Below, in pieces: positions 1-9,783 of a stretch of 64,000 nucleotides of DNA (position 1 is its first letter; every line of letters starts with the position of its first letter). The translations under genes and the position numbers were made by a program. The notes under the pieces are model-generated. The model made no database searches, was not told the origin of the DNA, and saw nothing but the letters and a program-made list of their open reading frames with translations. Source of the DNA: Roseobacter sp. (GTDB taxonomy: Bacteria > Pseudomonadota > Alphaproteobacteria > Rhodobacterales > Rhodobacteraceae); assembly GCA_024636475.1 (NCBI GenBank), contig JAGXHA010000099.1, positions 1 through 64,000 of the forward strand, read 5' to 3'.

Positions 1-1
1 C

Positions 2-553
2 AACATGGAATGGGCTTTGCTGTGTGACGGCGTTGCAAAGGACGAAGTTTATGACGTTCTGGCAACACCAGAAGGTCAGGAAAAGGCTTTGGCCAAGCTC
101 GACACCATCAAGGACAGCGTAATCTGGTGGTCCGCCGGTGCCGACACACCACAGCTGTTGGCTGATGGCGAAGTGTTCATGGGTTCGACCTACAACGGTC
201 GTCTGTATTCCGTGATCGAAGAGCAGGACCAGCCCGTTGGCATGATGTGGGACGCACAGGTGTTTGACCTTGACGGTTGGATCATTCCAGCCGGTCTGGA
301 AGATGCCAAATTGGCTCGCGTGAAGGACTTTATCATGTTCGCCACCGACACCAAGCGTCTGGCTGACCAAGCCAACTACATCTCTTACGGTCCAGCACGC
401 CAGTCCTCTGCGCCACTGGTTCCAGAGGACATGAAGCAGCACATGCCAACCGATCCGGCAAACGCTGAGAACACGTTCCTGTACAACTACGCCTTCTGGG
501 CTGACTACCGCGACGATATCGACGCGAAATTCCAGTCCTGGCTGGCGCAATAA
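2..553 (+). CDS. Polyamine-type ABC transporter substrate-binding protein, C-terminal part
   Basis: C-terminal 183 residues of a periplasmic solute-binding protein of the spermidine/putrescine (PotD/PotF) type. The frame is open to the left edge, so the N-terminus and signal peptide lie outside the window and the first Met seen is internal. The segment has the typical order of the last third of this family: a WWSAGADTPQLL stretch, the GEVFMGSTYNGR segment lining the ligand cleft, then DGWIIPAG and a helical end. It would capture a polyamine or similar cation in the periplasm and deliver it to the two permeases that follow. A strong stem-loop separates it from the first permease. The exact substrate cannot be told from this fragment. 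Confidence 0.9.
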   Translation, partial: NMEWALLCDGVAKDEVYDVLATPEGQEKALAKLDTIKDSVIWWSAGADTPQLLADGEVFMGSTYNGRLYSVIEEQDQPVGMMWDAQVFDLDGWIIPAGLEDAKLARVKDFIMFATDTKRLADQANYISYGPARQSSAPLVPEDMKQHMPTDPANAENTFLYNYAFWADYRDDIDAKFQSWLAQ

Positions 554-568
554 GCGTTCATACCTAAC

Positions 569-593
569 GGAAGGGGCCACATCGGCCCCTTCC
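569..593 (+). terminator. Intercistronic stem-loop behind the binding-protein gene
   Basis: Perfect 10-bp stem GGAAGGGGCC / GGCCCCTTCC with a 5-base loop, starting 15 bases after the stop codon. What follows is only moderately T-rich. This looks like the partial terminator or 3'-end-protecting hairpin often found after binding-protein genes in ABC operons, which keeps the periplasmic component more abundant than the permeases. Confidence 0.7.
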
Positions 594-651
594 ATCTTAT
601 TGGTTTTTCCATTTTCCGACTTTCACAGCGATCCAACCCCATGGGGACGAT

Positions 652-2337
652 ATGAGCGATGTAAACAATTCGACCACAGCGCTTGAGGCAGAGCGCGCCG
701 AGAAAGAATATTCCGGCCCGATGCTGGCAGCCGATGGCACGCCCCTCAAACGAAGTCTGAACAAAGCACTTCGGCGCCAAAAGCTCAGCGCGTTGCTGCT
801 GATTGCACCGTTGCTGATCTTTGTCATGGTCACTTTCATCGCACCGATTGCCGACATGCTTTTCCGCTCTGTCGAAAATCAAATTGTATCAGACACCCTT
901 CCGCGCACCACGACAGCCCTTGAAGACTGGGATGCCGAAAGCGGAGAAATCCCTCAAGCGTCTGTTTATAAAGCCCTTTACCAAGATATTTTCATCGCCC
1001 AAGAACGCAAGCTGCACACGCGGCTTGGTTCGCGTCTGAACTATGAACTTACTGGCGCGTCATCCCTATTCCGTAAATCTGGCCGTGGCGTGGATGACAT
1101 TGGCGAGGTGTATCAGGACCAGTTCGAAGATTTGAACGCGTTCTGGAAAAGTGGCGAGAACTGGAATGAAGTTCTTGGCTCTGATGCGTGGCTCTCAGAC
1201 ATCAAAGGTTGGAAAGAAAATTCTGGCACGCCCCAGCCCGAGTTCGAAATGCGCGATGGGATCGCAGAAATCTTCCCACAGACCGCAAGCTATTACACGA
1301 TCTTTGCTGACTTTGTTCAAAATGAAGACGAAGATAACCTGTATGAAGAAGACCCGTGGTCGCTGATCTATTCCGTTTTCTATGATGATCTGACCGGTGA
1401 TACCGCATCCTCGATTGCAAACTATTCAGGCCCAGGTGCTGCAGAAATAGCCGAGGCCGCTGCCGCTGCACCCAGCTTTGAAACCGTGGAATACAAAACC
1501 GCTTTTGCCGAGATTGACAAAGACTGGGTAGCGACCCCGATCTGGGAAACGATCCGCGCTTACAGCCCTGATTTCACCAACGGTTATTTCCTGAACTCTG
1601 TCGACATGCAGAAATCAGCCGATGGCCCCGATTTCCGCCCCGAAAATCAACGCATCTACGGCACGCTATTCTTGCGCACGCTGTTCATGTCGATGTGCAT
1701 CACGCTGAGCTGTATCCTGTTGGGCTACCCGATCGGCTGGATTCTCGCCAACCTTCCGGCACGGACCGCCAATCTTCTTATGATCCTCGTCCTCTTACCG
1801 TTCTGGACATCGCTGCTTGTGCGCACCTCTGCGTGGAAGGTGATGCTACAAACCCAAGGGGTGGTGAATGACACCCTTGTCTGGCTTGGTGTGGTCGCAG
1901 ATGACAGCCGACTAGCCTTGATCAACAACCAAACCGGTACGATCATCGCGATGACGCACATCCTGTTACCCTTCATGATCCTGCCACTGTATTCCGTGAT
2001 GAAAACCGTCCCACCCAGCTATCTGCGGGCCGCGAAATCACTGGGGGCAACGAATTGGACCGCGTTCTGGCGCGTGTATTTCCCGCAATCGGTGCCGGGC
2101 ATCGGCGCGGGGTCAATCCTCGTGTTCATCCTGTCCATCGGCTACTACATCACGCCCGAGATTGTGGGCGGCACCACCGGTACATTCATCTCGAACAGGA
2201 TCGCCTATCACATCTCCAGCTCTCTGAACTGGGGTCTGGCGGCGGCACTTGGTGCCATCCTACTCGCGGTCGTACTTGGCCTTTACTATGCCTATGACAA
2301 GATTGTCGGCATCGATAACGTGAAACTGGGGGGCTGA
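652..2337 (+). CDS. PotB-like ABC transporter permease with a large extra-membrane insert
   Basis: Inner-membrane permease of the spermidine/putrescine PotB family. The first membrane helix is at about residues 45-70 (ALLLIAPLLIFVMVTFIAP). The remaining helices and the binding-protein-dependent permease domain run from about residue 340 to the end, with the EAA-like loop AAKSLGATNWTAFWRVYFPQS that contacts the ATPase. Between the first and second helices is an acidic insert of roughly 270 residues, so the protein is 561 residues instead of the usual 280-300. From the topology of the family this insert should face the periplasm. The gene is followed 4 bases later by the PotC-like partner. The ATPase gene is not in the window and probably lies upstream. 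Confidence 0.88.
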   Translation: MSDVNNSTTALEAERAEKEYSGPMLAADGTPLKRSLNKALRRQKLSALLLIAPLLIFVMVTFIAPIADMLFRSVENQIVSDTLPRTTTALEDWDAESGEIPQASVYKALYQDIFIAQERKLHTRLGSRLNYELTGASSLFRKSGRGVDDIGEVYQDQFEDLNAFWKSGENWNEVLGSDAWLSDIKGWKENSGTPQPEFEMRDGIAEIFPQTASYYTIFADFVQNEDEDNLYEEDPWSLIYSVFYDDLTGDTASSIANYSGPGAAEIAEAAAAAPSFETVEYKTAFAEIDKDWVATPIWETIRAYSPDFTNGYFLNSVDMQKSADGPDFRPENQRIYGTLFLRTLFMSMCITLSCILLGYPIGWILANLPARTANLLMILVLLPFWTSLLVRTSAWKVMLQTQGVVNDTLVWLGVVADDSRLALINNQTGTIIAMTHILLPFMILPLYSVMKTVPPSYLRAAKSLGATNWTAFWRVYFPQSVPGIGAGSILVFILSIGYYITPEIVGGTTGTFISNRIAYHISSSLNWGLAAALGAILLAVVLGLYYAYDKIVGIDNVKLGG

Positions 2338-2341
2338 AGCA

Positions 2342-3520
2342 ATGGTCGCACTCACACCAATCTCCCGCAAACCCGTCTCATTTTATGTGCCTGTCGCGGC
2401 AGCGGCAGGGGCGGTTGCCGGACTGTTCGTTGGCACCGCAAACGGCAGCGGTTTTCTGGGCATCATCATTGGTGCCATCACGATGGCGGCGCTGGCGTTT
2501 CTGCTGACCCAGATCATAAAGAACGAGAAAATTGGCCGCTGGGGCACGGTCATTGCCTTCGCCATTATCGGATTTTTCATGGCCGGCATTCCCGCTATGC
2601 TGATAGGTGCCGCGTTCGGCTGGTTCTTCGGCTGGTTCAGTTTCTGGCTTTACGAAGGCCGTTACCGGTCCAAGATCGAGCCCTATCTTACGCCGGCCCA
2701 AGTGCTGTGGCACTTTACCTTTCGGGTAATTTGCGGATCGATCTTCATATTCCTGATCACTCCAATCCTTGTGATTATGCCGCTTAGCTTCAACGCCGAG
2801 AATTTCTTTACCTTCACCCCTGAAATGCTGAGTTTTGATCCGGATGGGTATTCCCTCAAGCATTATCGTGATTTCTTCACCAGTTCTGACTGGCAGGGGG
2901 CCGTCTGGAACTCGATCAAGATCGCCCCGGCTGCCACGTTTCTTTCGGTCAGCTTTGGCACTTTGGCGGCCATCGGACTTAGCCAGCCGCACGTGCCGTT
3001 CCGCCGTGCCATTATGGCGATCCTGATCTCGCCAATGATCGTACCGCTGATCATTTCGGCTGCGGGCATGTATTTCTTTTACAGCCGCGTTGGTTTGCAG
3101 GGCACTTATGTCGGCGTCGTTCTGGCACACGCGGCCTTGGGCATCCCGTTCGTGATCATCACCGTGACAGCAACGCTCGTGGGCTTTGACCGCTCCCTCA
3201 CGCGCGCGGCAGCCAACATGGGCGCAAATCCGGTCACGACCTTCTTCCGGGTGCAAATGCCGCTGATCCTTCCTGGCGTTATTTCGGGTGGCCTTTTTGC
3301 CTTCATCACCAGCTTCGATGAAGTCGTCGTGGTCCTCTTCGTGGGCTCGGCCGGCCAGAAAACCCTACCTTGGCAGATGTTCATCGGCTTGCGCGAACAA
3401 ATCAGCCCGACAATCCTTGCTGTTGCCACAATGTTGGTCGGTATCTCGATCTGCCTGCTGACGGTTGTCGAACTGCTGCGCCGCAGATCAGAGCGCCTGC
3501 GCGGCATGTCACCAGGCTAA
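2342..3520 (+). CDS. PotC-like ABC transporter permease with extra N-terminal helices
   Basis: Second permease of the polyamine-type importer. The C-terminal 270 residues carry the normal PotC permease domain, including the ATPase-contact loop AAANMGANPVTTFFRVQMPL. The first 120 residues are an addition rich in glycine and alanine. It contains three to four predicted membrane helices (for example VAAAAGAVAGLFVGTANGSG and FAIIGFFMAGIPAMLIGAAF) and is not found in short PotC proteins. The start ATG lies 4 bases after the PotB-like gene, so the two are translated together and probably form the heterodimeric channel. The gene ends shortly before a hairpin, on the border with a convergent transglycosylase gene. 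Confidence 0.87.
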   Translation: MVALTPISRKPVSFYVPVAAAAGAVAGLFVGTANGSGFLGIIIGAITMAALAFLLTQIIKNEKIGRWGTVIAFAIIGFFMAGIPAMLIGAAFGWFFGWFSFWLYEGRYRSKIEPYLTPAQVLWHFTFRVICGSIFIFLITPILVIMPLSFNAENFFTFTPEMLSFDPDGYSLKHYRDFFTSSDWQGAVWNSIKIAPAATFLSVSFGTLAAIGLSQPHVPFRRAIMAILISPMIVPLIISAAGMYFFYSRVGLQGTYVGVVLAHAALGIPFVIITVTATLVGFDRSLTRAAANMGANPVTTFFRVQMPLILPGVISGGLFAFITSFDEVVVVLFVGSAGQKTLPWQMFIGLREQISPTILAVATMLVGISICLLTVVELLRRRSERLRGMSPG

Positions 3521-3560
3521 CAGTCACTTCCAAAGGGCCTGAAATCCTCGCCGAAAGCAC

Positions 3561-3587
3561 GTCCAAGACCTCCTTGTGGTCTTGGAC
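3561..3587. terminator. Hairpin between convergent genes
   Basis: Perfect 10-bp inverted repeat GTCCAAGACC / GGTCTTGGAC with a 7-base loop between two convergent genes. There is no T-run on either side, so it may act as a weak bidirectional terminator or as a 3'-end stabiliser. Confidence 0.6.
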
Positions 3588-3596
3588 AACAATTAC

Positions 3597-4829
3597 TCAG
3601 CGCGCTGACCTAAGCCGGTCCAGCAACCGTGGCGATGCATACCCATCCGGAGCAAGACCTTGCGACACTTGGAAATTGCGGACGGCATTGATCGTCAGTG
3701 GCCCGATTTTAGCGTCGATCTTGACCGTATCAAACCCAAGCGCGGTTAACCGGGTCTGAAGCTCAATCCGCTCATCAAATGTTAACGCGCGGTCTTGAAC
3801 GGGCCAGCCCTGCTGGAACGCAGCGCCACCCGAAATCCGGTCGCTTAAATGCCCGATCCCAATCACATAGGCATCGGCAGTATTGTATCGTTCAATCACT
3901 TCGAAGTTTGAGAAGATCATGAAAGCGGCACCCTCTGCCCCACCGGGAAGCAGAATTGACGCCGGGCCATGGTCTGCAACTGCCGCGCCGCCCATATCTA
4001 CCACGCCAAGCCCTGCCCACTCTGCAGAAGACTTCAAAACATTTCTGTCTGCCAGCAAGTAGTCGAATACCTCGGGCAAGCGCACCTCCACGCCCCACGG
4101 CTGGCCCATCGTCCAGCCAAAATGTTTCAGATACGCGGCAGTCGAGGCCAGCGCATCACGCGGATCATCGCTCCATATGTCGCGCTTGTGATCGCCTGTA
4201 AAATCGACTGCATAAAGCTGGAAGGACGACGGCATAAACTGCGTATGCCCCATCGCGCCTGCCCAACTGCCGGTCATCTGGTCAGGGCTGGTATCGCCTC
4301 GCTGCAATATACGCAGCGCATCCATCAATTCCGCCTCAAAAAACGCCTGTCGCCGTCCGTCATAGGCCAATGACGCCAAAGACGTGATGACACTATCACT
4401 GCCCCGAAACGTGCCATAAGCGCTTTCCAGCCCCCAAATGGCTACGACAACTTCCTTGTCGACACCGTATTGCGCTTCGATTTTTTCAAGGGCCGCGCGC
4501 TGTCCGGCAAGTGCTTTCTTCCCGTTTTCAATCCGCAGATCAGAGGTGGCCGTTTCGAGATATTCCCAAATCGTCTTGGTGAACTCGGACTGGTTGCGAT
4601 CCCGGCGAATGACATCAGCATTATAGCGTACATCCCTCAACGCAGCATCGAATACGTCCGGTGATATTCCGGCCTCCAACGCGCGCGCCCGAAATCCGAC
4701 GATCCATGTTTGCAGCCCGGCGTCGAACTCCGCCACCGATGTTTCAACGGTGGCCTGATCCGCTGCCACAGCGGCGTGACCAGCCATTGCAAACGCCGCT
4801 GCCAATACCCAAACCCGCGCCTGCTTCAT
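3597..4829 (-). CDS. Lytic murein transglycosylase, MltB family, with peptidoglycan-binding domain
   Basis: Periplasmic peptidoglycan hydrolase that cleaves the MurNAc-GlcNAc bond to give 1,6-anhydro products. The chosen ATG gives the signal peptide MKQARVWVLAAAFAMAGHAAVAA; a longer frame begins with TTG 21 bases upstream but would spoil it. The catalytic domain includes AIWGLESAYGTF with the catalytic Glu, then MGHTQFMPSSF and DIWSDDPRDALASTAAYL, typical of the MltB/SLT family 3 fold. The last 55 residues are a PG-binding-1 domain (LQTRLTALGFDTVKIDAKIG). No lipobox cysteine is visible, so it is likely soluble rather than a lipoprotein. It is convergent with the ABC transporter operon. Confidence 0.9.
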   Translation of the reverse strand: MKQARVWVLAAAFAMAGHAAVAADQATVETSVAEFDAGLQTWIVGFRARALEAGISPDVFDAALRDVRYNADVIRRDRNQSEFTKTIWEYLETATSDLRIENGKKALAGQRAALEKIEAQYGVDKEVVVAIWGLESAYGTFRGSDSVITSLASLAYDGRRQAFFEAELMDALRILQRGDTSPDQMTGSWAGAMGHTQFMPSSFQLYAVDFTGDHKRDIWSDDPRDALASTAAYLKHFGWTMGQPWGVEVRLPEVFDYLLADRNVLKSSAEWAGLGVVDMGGAAVADHGPASILLPGGAEGAAFMIFSNFEVIERYNTADAYVIGIGHLSDRISGGAAFQQGWPVQDRALTFDERIELQTRLTALGFDTVKIDAKIGPLTINAVRNFQVSQGLAPDGYASPRLLDRLRSAR

Positions 4830-4909
4830 AACCCATGCACCCTTTGCCAATCCGTCAAAACTAGCGTCAAACTTCGAGCCTAGAAAGCCCCCTATGCAGG
4901 CTGCGCAAT

Positions 4910-7177
4910 CTACCGCCGGGTACGCTTCACCTTAGCCTTGACCTTGTCAGCCTTGCGCTTGGCCTTGACGCCCTTACGCTTGGGGTTTGTGCGCCCGGCT
5001 GGTCCGCGACCGCCACGACCGCCCTGCGGCAATGCCTTACCCTCAAGCGTCAGCAGTTCAAGCGCGATACCGCCTGTCACGGGCACAGCTTCGGTCAGGC
5101 GAACGGTCACACGCTGCCCGATCCCAATCGTTAGGCCGGTATCCGACCCCATAAGCGTATTCGCTTCTTGGTCATGGTGGAAATATTCACGTCCCAGCGA
5201 CCGCATCGGCAGCAGCCCGTCAGCGCCAGTCTCATCAAGCTTCACAAAGGCACCAAACCGCGCAATCCCACTGATACGGCCTGAAAATTCATTGCCCACA
5301 CGCTCGGACAGATAGGATGCAAGATAACGATCCGTCGTGTCCCGCTCGGCGGTCATGGATCGGCGTTCCGTATCCGAGATATGAGCACCGGTCTGTTCGA
5401 TGTCTTCGATATCATGTGGGGTCAGGCCATCCTTGCCCCAGCCATGCGCCGTAATCAGCGCGCGGTGAACGATCAAGTCCGCATACCGTCGGATGGGTGA
5501 TGTGAAATGCGCATAAGACCGCAGCGCCAACCCGAAATGCCCGATATGCGCCGGTCCGTAATAGGCCTGCGTCATCGACCGCAAGGTGGAGATGTTGATC
5601 AGCTCGGCATCGTCCGTGCCTGCCGCATCGTTCAGTAACTTGTTCAGATGCCGTGTGTGCAGCACCTGCCCTTTGCCCAAGGTGTACCCGGCCGCCTGCG
5701 CCGTTTCCCGCAGCGCATCAAGCTTGGCAATCGTCGGTTCTTCGTGAATGCGAAACAGCAGCGGTGTTTTCTTTGCAATCAGGGTTTCTGCTGCTGCCAC
5801 GTTGGCAAGAACCATGAACTCTTCGATCAGACGATGGGCATCCAAACGGTCTTTGAAATTTACAGATTTGACCGTGCCATCAGGATCAAGTTCAATCCGG
5901 CGTTCGGGCAGATCCAGATCAAGCGGTTGCCTCTCAGCGCGGGCTGACTTCAAAGCAGCGTAAGCCTTGTAAATAGGCTCTAGAACAGGCTCTAATAAGG
6001 GGCCTGTACGATCATTTGGCCGCCCGTCGATTGCCTCTTGGACTTCTTCGTAATGCAGCGACGCAGGCGAGCGCATCAAACCCCGGTGAAAACTGTGGCT
6101 GATCTTTCCACCATCCGCGTTCAGTACCATCCGCACGGCAATACAGGCGCGCGGGACACCCTCGTGAAGCGAGCACAAATCGCCCGACAGGCGATCCGGC
6201 AGCATCGGCACGACGCGATCAGGGAAGTAGGTCGAATTCCCACGCTTGCGCGCCTCTCTGTCCAAGGCGGACCCTGACGTGACATAGGTCGCCACATCGG
6301 CAATCGCGACCCAGACCACATGGCCGCCCTCGTTCTTGGGGTCTTCATCTGCATGGGCATAGCACGCATCATCGTGATCGCGCGCATCAGAGGGATCGAT
6401 TGTTATCAACGGCAAATCGCGCAGGTCTTCGCGCCCCTTCAAGCCGACTGGAGTCGCCGCGTCAGCCTCGGCCATCACATCGTCGGGAAACGCATCAGGA
6501 ATACCATGCTGGTGAATTGCGATAAGGGAAACGGCCTTGGGCGCAGAGGGGTCGCCTAAACGCTCAACAATTCGCGCACGTGGCAGGCCCATACGGCCCT
6601 TCGGGCCAGCCTGTTCTGCCTCGACCAACTCGCCATCTTTGGCACCATAGGTCGCATCCGTGGCAACGCTCCATTCCTTGTCGCCCCCCTTGTCGATAGG
6701 GACAATCCGTCCGCCTTCGGTCGTCTTGCGAAAGATACCAAGCACCCGTTGCGGGTTCGCGCCGATCCGCCGGATCAGCCGGGCCTCGTAGTGATAATCT
6801 TCGCCCTTCACCAGTGTCAGCCGCGCCAAGATACGGTCACCGGCACCCAAAGCGGGATCAGACGCCCGAGGGATCACCAGAACAATCGGCTCCACCCCCG
6901 TGCCAGCCCATTCCATCGGCTTTGCGAATAGATCACCATCCTTGTCGGGACCGTTGATCTGCAAGACGGAAACGGGTGGCAGGCGATCCGGGTCTTGATA
7001 GCTGCGCTTGCGCTTTTCCAGATGCCCTTCGGCCTCCAGCTCTTTCAGCGTGCGTTTAAGATCGATGCGGGCAGCCCCCTTGATCCCGAATGCCTTGGCG
7101 ATATCGCGCTTGGCGGTCAGGGTGGGATTGGCGGATATCCAATCAAGGATTTCGGGCTTGGACGGTATTTTGCTCAT
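4910..7177 (-). CDS. rnr: Ribonuclease R
   Basis: 3'-5' exoribonuclease of the RNB/RNase II superfamily, 755 residues, able to degrade structured RNA and involved in rRNA and mRNA turnover. An N-terminal helix-turn-helix-like segment (residues 1-65) and cold-shock-like OB domains precede the RNB catalytic domain, whose acidic site is seen in LITIDPSDARDHDDACYA. The motif YAHFTSPIRRYADLIVHRAL follows, then an S1 domain and a very basic lysine/arginine-rich tail of about 35 residues, as in RNase R. The gene begins 3 bases after the stop of the DUF2064-type gene, so it belongs to the same transcript as the GNAT and dapE genes upstream. Confidence 0.95.
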   Translation of the reverse strand: MSKIPSKPEILDWISANPTLTAKRDIAKAFGIKGAARIDLKRTLKELEAEGHLEKRKRSYQDPDRLPPVSVLQINGPDKDGDLFAKPMEWAGTGVEPIVLVIPRASDPALGAGDRILARLTLVKGEDYHYEARLIRRIGANPQRVLGIFRKTTEGGRIVPIDKGGDKEWSVATDATYGAKDGELVEAEQAGPKGRMGLPRARIVERLGDPSAPKAVSLIAIHQHGIPDAFPDDVMAEADAATPVGLKGREDLRDLPLITIDPSDARDHDDACYAHADEDPKNEGGHVVWVAIADVATYVTSGSALDREARKRGNSTYFPDRVVPMLPDRLSGDLCSLHEGVPRACIAVRMVLNADGGKISHSFHRGLMRSPASLHYEEVQEAIDGRPNDRTGPLLEPVLEPIYKAYAALKSARAERQPLDLDLPERRIELDPDGTVKSVNFKDRLDAHRLIEEFMVLANVAAAETLIAKKTPLLFRIHEEPTIAKLDALRETAQAAGYTLGKGQVLHTRHLNKLLNDAAGTDDAELINISTLRSMTQAYYGPAHIGHFGLALRSYAHFTSPIRRYADLIVHRALITAHGWGKDGLTPHDIEDIEQTGAHISDTERRSMTAERDTTDRYLASYLSERVGNEFSGRISGIARFGAFVKLDETGADGLLPMRSLGREYFHHDQEANTLMGSDTGLTIGIGQRVTVRLTEAVPVTGGIALELLTLEGKALPQGGRGGRGPAGRTNPKRKGVKAKRKADKVKAKVKRTRR

Positions 7178-7180
7178 AGC

Positions 7181-7783
7181 TTAGCAGGTAGCACGCGCAC
7201 CACGGTTCGTCATGGGCAAATCGTCGATTGTGTCCACGTCTTGCAGGGTGGCGATCTGCGCGATGCTGTGGCCTGGCAATGTCGCGACTGTATCTGCAAG
7301 CGCGTGCTGCGTGGACCAACGCACGCCCGCAAACAGGGCCGGCGGGACAGGCCGCGTCCGCTTGAGGCCGATCAGCCAGTACCCGCCATCGGGCGCAGGG
7401 CCAAAAACGGCGTCATGTTTGCCCAAAGCGCTAAAAGCATCCGCGATGTGGCATCGCTCTATCATGGGAATATCCGCACCGATCACGCAAACCGGACCGG
7501 GGGGTGCCGCGCGCAACATCCGACCCATCCGGTCGCCCAGATCACCGCGCCCTTGCGGCCATCGGGGCGGATGGGCTGGCCAAACCCGGCTGACCATCCC
7601 GTCGCGGTCCGGTGCGACTGCCAGCACCAGAACCCAGCGTGGATCCTGCAAGCGCCGGATCAACGCGCGTGACTGATGGCGAAACCACCATGCCGCCGCT
7701 GTCATCCCAAGATCGCGACCAAGCCGCGTTTTTACGCGCCCCGGTCGCGGTTCCTTGACCATGATAACCAGTGTTCGCTTCAA
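7181..7783 (-). CDS. TIGR04282/DUF2064 family glycosyltransferase-like protein
   Basis: 200-residue protein of the TIGR04282 (DUF2064) family, with a nucleotidyltransferase/GT-A-like fold. The N-terminal signature is VKEPRPGRVKTRLGRDLG. The acidic CVIGADIPMIERCHI and the GPAPDGGYWLIGLKR segments correspond to the nucleotide- and metal-binding part of the fold. The family's biochemical role is poorly established, so no substrate is proposed. It overlaps the upstream GNAT gene by 4 bases and is followed 3 bases later by rnr, which indicates one transcription unit. Confidence 0.85.
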   Translation of the reverse strand: MKRTLVIMVKEPRPGRVKTRLGRDLGMTAAAWWFRHQSRALIRRLQDPRWVLVLAVAPDRDGMVSRVWPAHPPRWPQGRGDLGDRMGRMLRAAPPGPVCVIGADIPMIERCHIADAFSALGKHDAVFGPAPDGGYWLIGLKRTRPVPPALFAGVRWSTQHALADTVATLPGHSIAQIATLQDVDTIDDLPMTNRGARATC

Positions 7784-8202
7784 AGGGTCAAAACCATGTC
7801 GCGGTGATCGATGCCCGCGTCGTCATAGATCGGCCCCTGCGCCTTGAACCCCAGTTTTTCATAAAACCCCAGCGCATGAACCTGTGAGCCCAGCTTGGCA
7901 AAGCGCACGCCGGGTTCCTTGCGTGCCTGATCAATCGCTGCACGGATCAAGGCGGCACCAAGGCCGGTGCCGCGGTGCGCTTGCAAAACACACACCCGCC
8001 CGATTTTTGCAGTATCACCGTTGATCTGCATCCGGGCTGTTCCGATGGGCAGATCTTCTTCGGTCGCAAGGAAATGGATCGAGCTGTCATCAAGCGCGTC
8101 CAGTTCATCCAGCTCTGACACGCCTTGCTCTTCGATAAAAACGATCCGCCGCAGCAACTGACAGCTGGCAAGATCGTTGCTGACCCCGATATCAAGCGTC
8201 AT
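7780..8202 (-). CDS. GNAT family N-acetyltransferase
   Basis: 140-residue acetyl-CoA-dependent N-acetyltransferase. The acetyl-CoA binding motif A is visible as [20 protein letters not shown] (the Q/RxxGxG/A type). It is preceded by [17 protein letters not shown] and followed by [20 protein letters not shown], the C-terminal strand-helix pair of the fold. The start overlaps the end of dapE by 4 bases and the end overlaps the next gene by 4 bases, so translation is probably coupled. The acceptor substrate cannot be predicted. Confidence 0.88.
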   Translation of the reverse strand: MTLDIGVSNDLASCQLLRRIVFIEEQGVSELDELDALDDSSIHFLATEEDLPIGTARMQINGDTAKIGRVCVLQAHRGTGLGAALIRAAIDQARKEPGVRFAKLGSQVHALGFYEKLGFKAQGPIYDDAGIDHRDMVLTL

Positions 8203-9344
8203 GCGAAATAATCCTTCAATATGCGTGTATAGATCGACTTGAGCTGGTGGATTTGTGCGATTTCCACGTTTTCATCAACAGCGTGCATGGATTGCCCGAC
8301 AAGGCCGAATTCGACGACGGGACAATGGTTTTTCACAAAACGCGCATCTGACGTGCCGCCCGTCGTGGAAAGGGTTGGCGTCACCCCTGTTTCGGCGGCA
8401 ACAGATCTGGAAACCAGATCAGAAAGGGCACCGGGGGGCGTGATGAAGCTCTCGCCCGAGATTTTCACCCCAAGCTCTACCTGCACTCCAAACGCATCGC
8501 GAATTATTGCAGCTTGCCCCTCAAGCCATTTGGTCAGGCTGTCGCCCGAATGGGTGTCATTGAAACGGATATTAACGGTACCACGACATTCAGCCGGTAT
8601 GACGTTGGTTGCAGGGTTGCCGGTATCAACCGTCACAACCGCCAAAGTTGATGGATCAAAGTGATCCGTTCCTGCGTCCAGCTCGAACGACGCGAGGTTA
8701 GCCATCAAGCGCATCATCGCCGGCAGCGGGTTGTTCGCACGATGTGGATAGGCGGCATGGCCCTGCTTGCCAATAATCCGAAAATGCGCGTTCAGCGATC
8801 CGCGACGCCCGATCTTGATCATTTCGCCCATCGTGTTGGGGCATGTCGGCTCACCCACAAGACAAACATCCATCCGGTCGCCCGCCTTTTCCATATAATC
8901 GAGCAATGCAAGAGTGCCATCGATGCCTTCAGCCTCTTCATCGCCGGTAATGGTAAGAACAATCGACCCGTCTGGCGGGGTATCGCGGACAAAATCAACG
9001 GCAGCCGCGGCAAAAGCGGCAACGCCTGATTTCATGTCTGTTGTGCCCCGACCATACATGACGCCGTCCTTGATCTGCGCCCCGAAAGGCGGATAGGTCC
9101 AATCGGCCTCGTTGCCGATGGGCACAACATCCGTATGCCCGTTGAACCCGAAACACCGCGTGTTGCCCTTGTTCCCCCAGCGCGCAAACAAATTGCGAAT
9201 GCCACCGCGATCGGCCCACGCGCAATCAAACCCCGCGTCGCAAAGCAAATCATGCAAAATATCAAGGGCCCCCGCATCGGCCGGCGTCACAGACGGGCAT
9301 CTGACCAACTGCGCTGTAAGTTCGACGGGGTCTATGGCGGGCAT
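8199..9344 (-). CDS. dapE: Succinyl-diaminopimelate desuccinylase
   Basis: Zn-dependent M20 family hydrolase that removes succinate from N-succinyl-LL-diaminopimelate in lysine and peptidoglycan biosynthesis. Metal-ligand motifs are clear: [26 protein letters not shown] and [14 protein letters not shown], with [11 protein letters not shown] near the C-terminus. The ATG at 9344 is preferred over the longer frame because AAGGAG lies just upstream and the protein then has the usual 381 residues starting MPAIDPVEL. It heads a four-gene minus-strand unit with the GNAT, DUF2064 and rnr genes. The partner enzyme dapD lies about 2.2 kb away on the same strand but in a separate unit. Confidence 0.95.
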   Translation of the reverse strand: MPAIDPVELTAQLVRCPSVTPADAGALDILHDLLCDAGFDCAWADRGGIRNLFARWGNKGNTRCFGFNGHTDVVPIGNEADWTYPPFGAQIKDGVMYGRGTTDMKSGVAAFAAAAVDFVRDTPPDGSIVLTITGDEEAEGIDGTLALLDYMEKAGDRMDVCLVGEPTCPNTMGEMIKIGRRGSLNAHFRIIGKQGHAAYPHRANNPLPAMMRLMANLASFELDAGTDHFDPSTLAVVTVDTGNPATNVIPAECRGTVNIRFNDTHSGDSLTKWLEGQAAIIRDAFGVQVELGVKISGESFITPPGALSDLVSRSVAAETGVTPTLSTTGGTSDARFVKNHCPVVEFGLVGQSMHAVDENVEIAQIHQLKSIYTRILKDYFA

Positions 9345-9618
9345 ATAAGGGCTCCTTAAGGCGTTAATTCTGATGCTTTCCCTACACTTGTGACCAAAAA
9401 ACCGCGGTGCCAAGGGGGTAGTGAAGTAAAAGGTTACCAGCGCCACAAATTCCATGCTACCTTTGCATCAATAAAAACACCCGAGGCAGGGCAACAGCAG
9501 GCGTGACACCGGAAAACCGGGTCCTCCAAAATACAGAACATGGCCACAAATAGGGGATACCCCTTTGGTGGATCACACATATCTGTGCTGTCTCGAACAA
9601 TGTTTGAGGGCAACTGGG

Positions 9619-9783
9619 ATGGCAGCAGCATCGGAAATTCTGATTACAACACGTGGCGAGGGCACAACCGCCCTTGATCTGGCCAACAGCATCATCATGT
9701 CGACAGGCAACGCCGAGGATTTAACAAACTCCCGGGGCCACTCGCAAATATCCCGCTCTCGGGCAAGGTGGCTTAAGCGATGA
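9619..9783 (+). CDS. Possible short ORF coupled to the Hint-domain gene
   Basis: A 54-residue frame starting MAAASEILITTRGEGTTALD that ends in an ATGA overlap with the Hint-domain gene. The longer version could begin at 9565. I recognise no family. The stop-start overlap suggests translational coupling, but the ORF is short, basic at its end and has no strong ribosome binding site. It could be a leader peptide, or the degraded true N-terminus of the downstream protein. Confidence 0.3.
   Translation: MAAASEILITTRGEGTTALDLANSIIMSTGNAEDLTNSRGHSQISRSRARWLKR

Noticed and set aside
2378..3256. 292-residue minus-strand frame opposite the PotC-like gene
   Set aside because: Shadow of the permease; the translated sequence is rich in Arg/His/Asp and resembles no protein.
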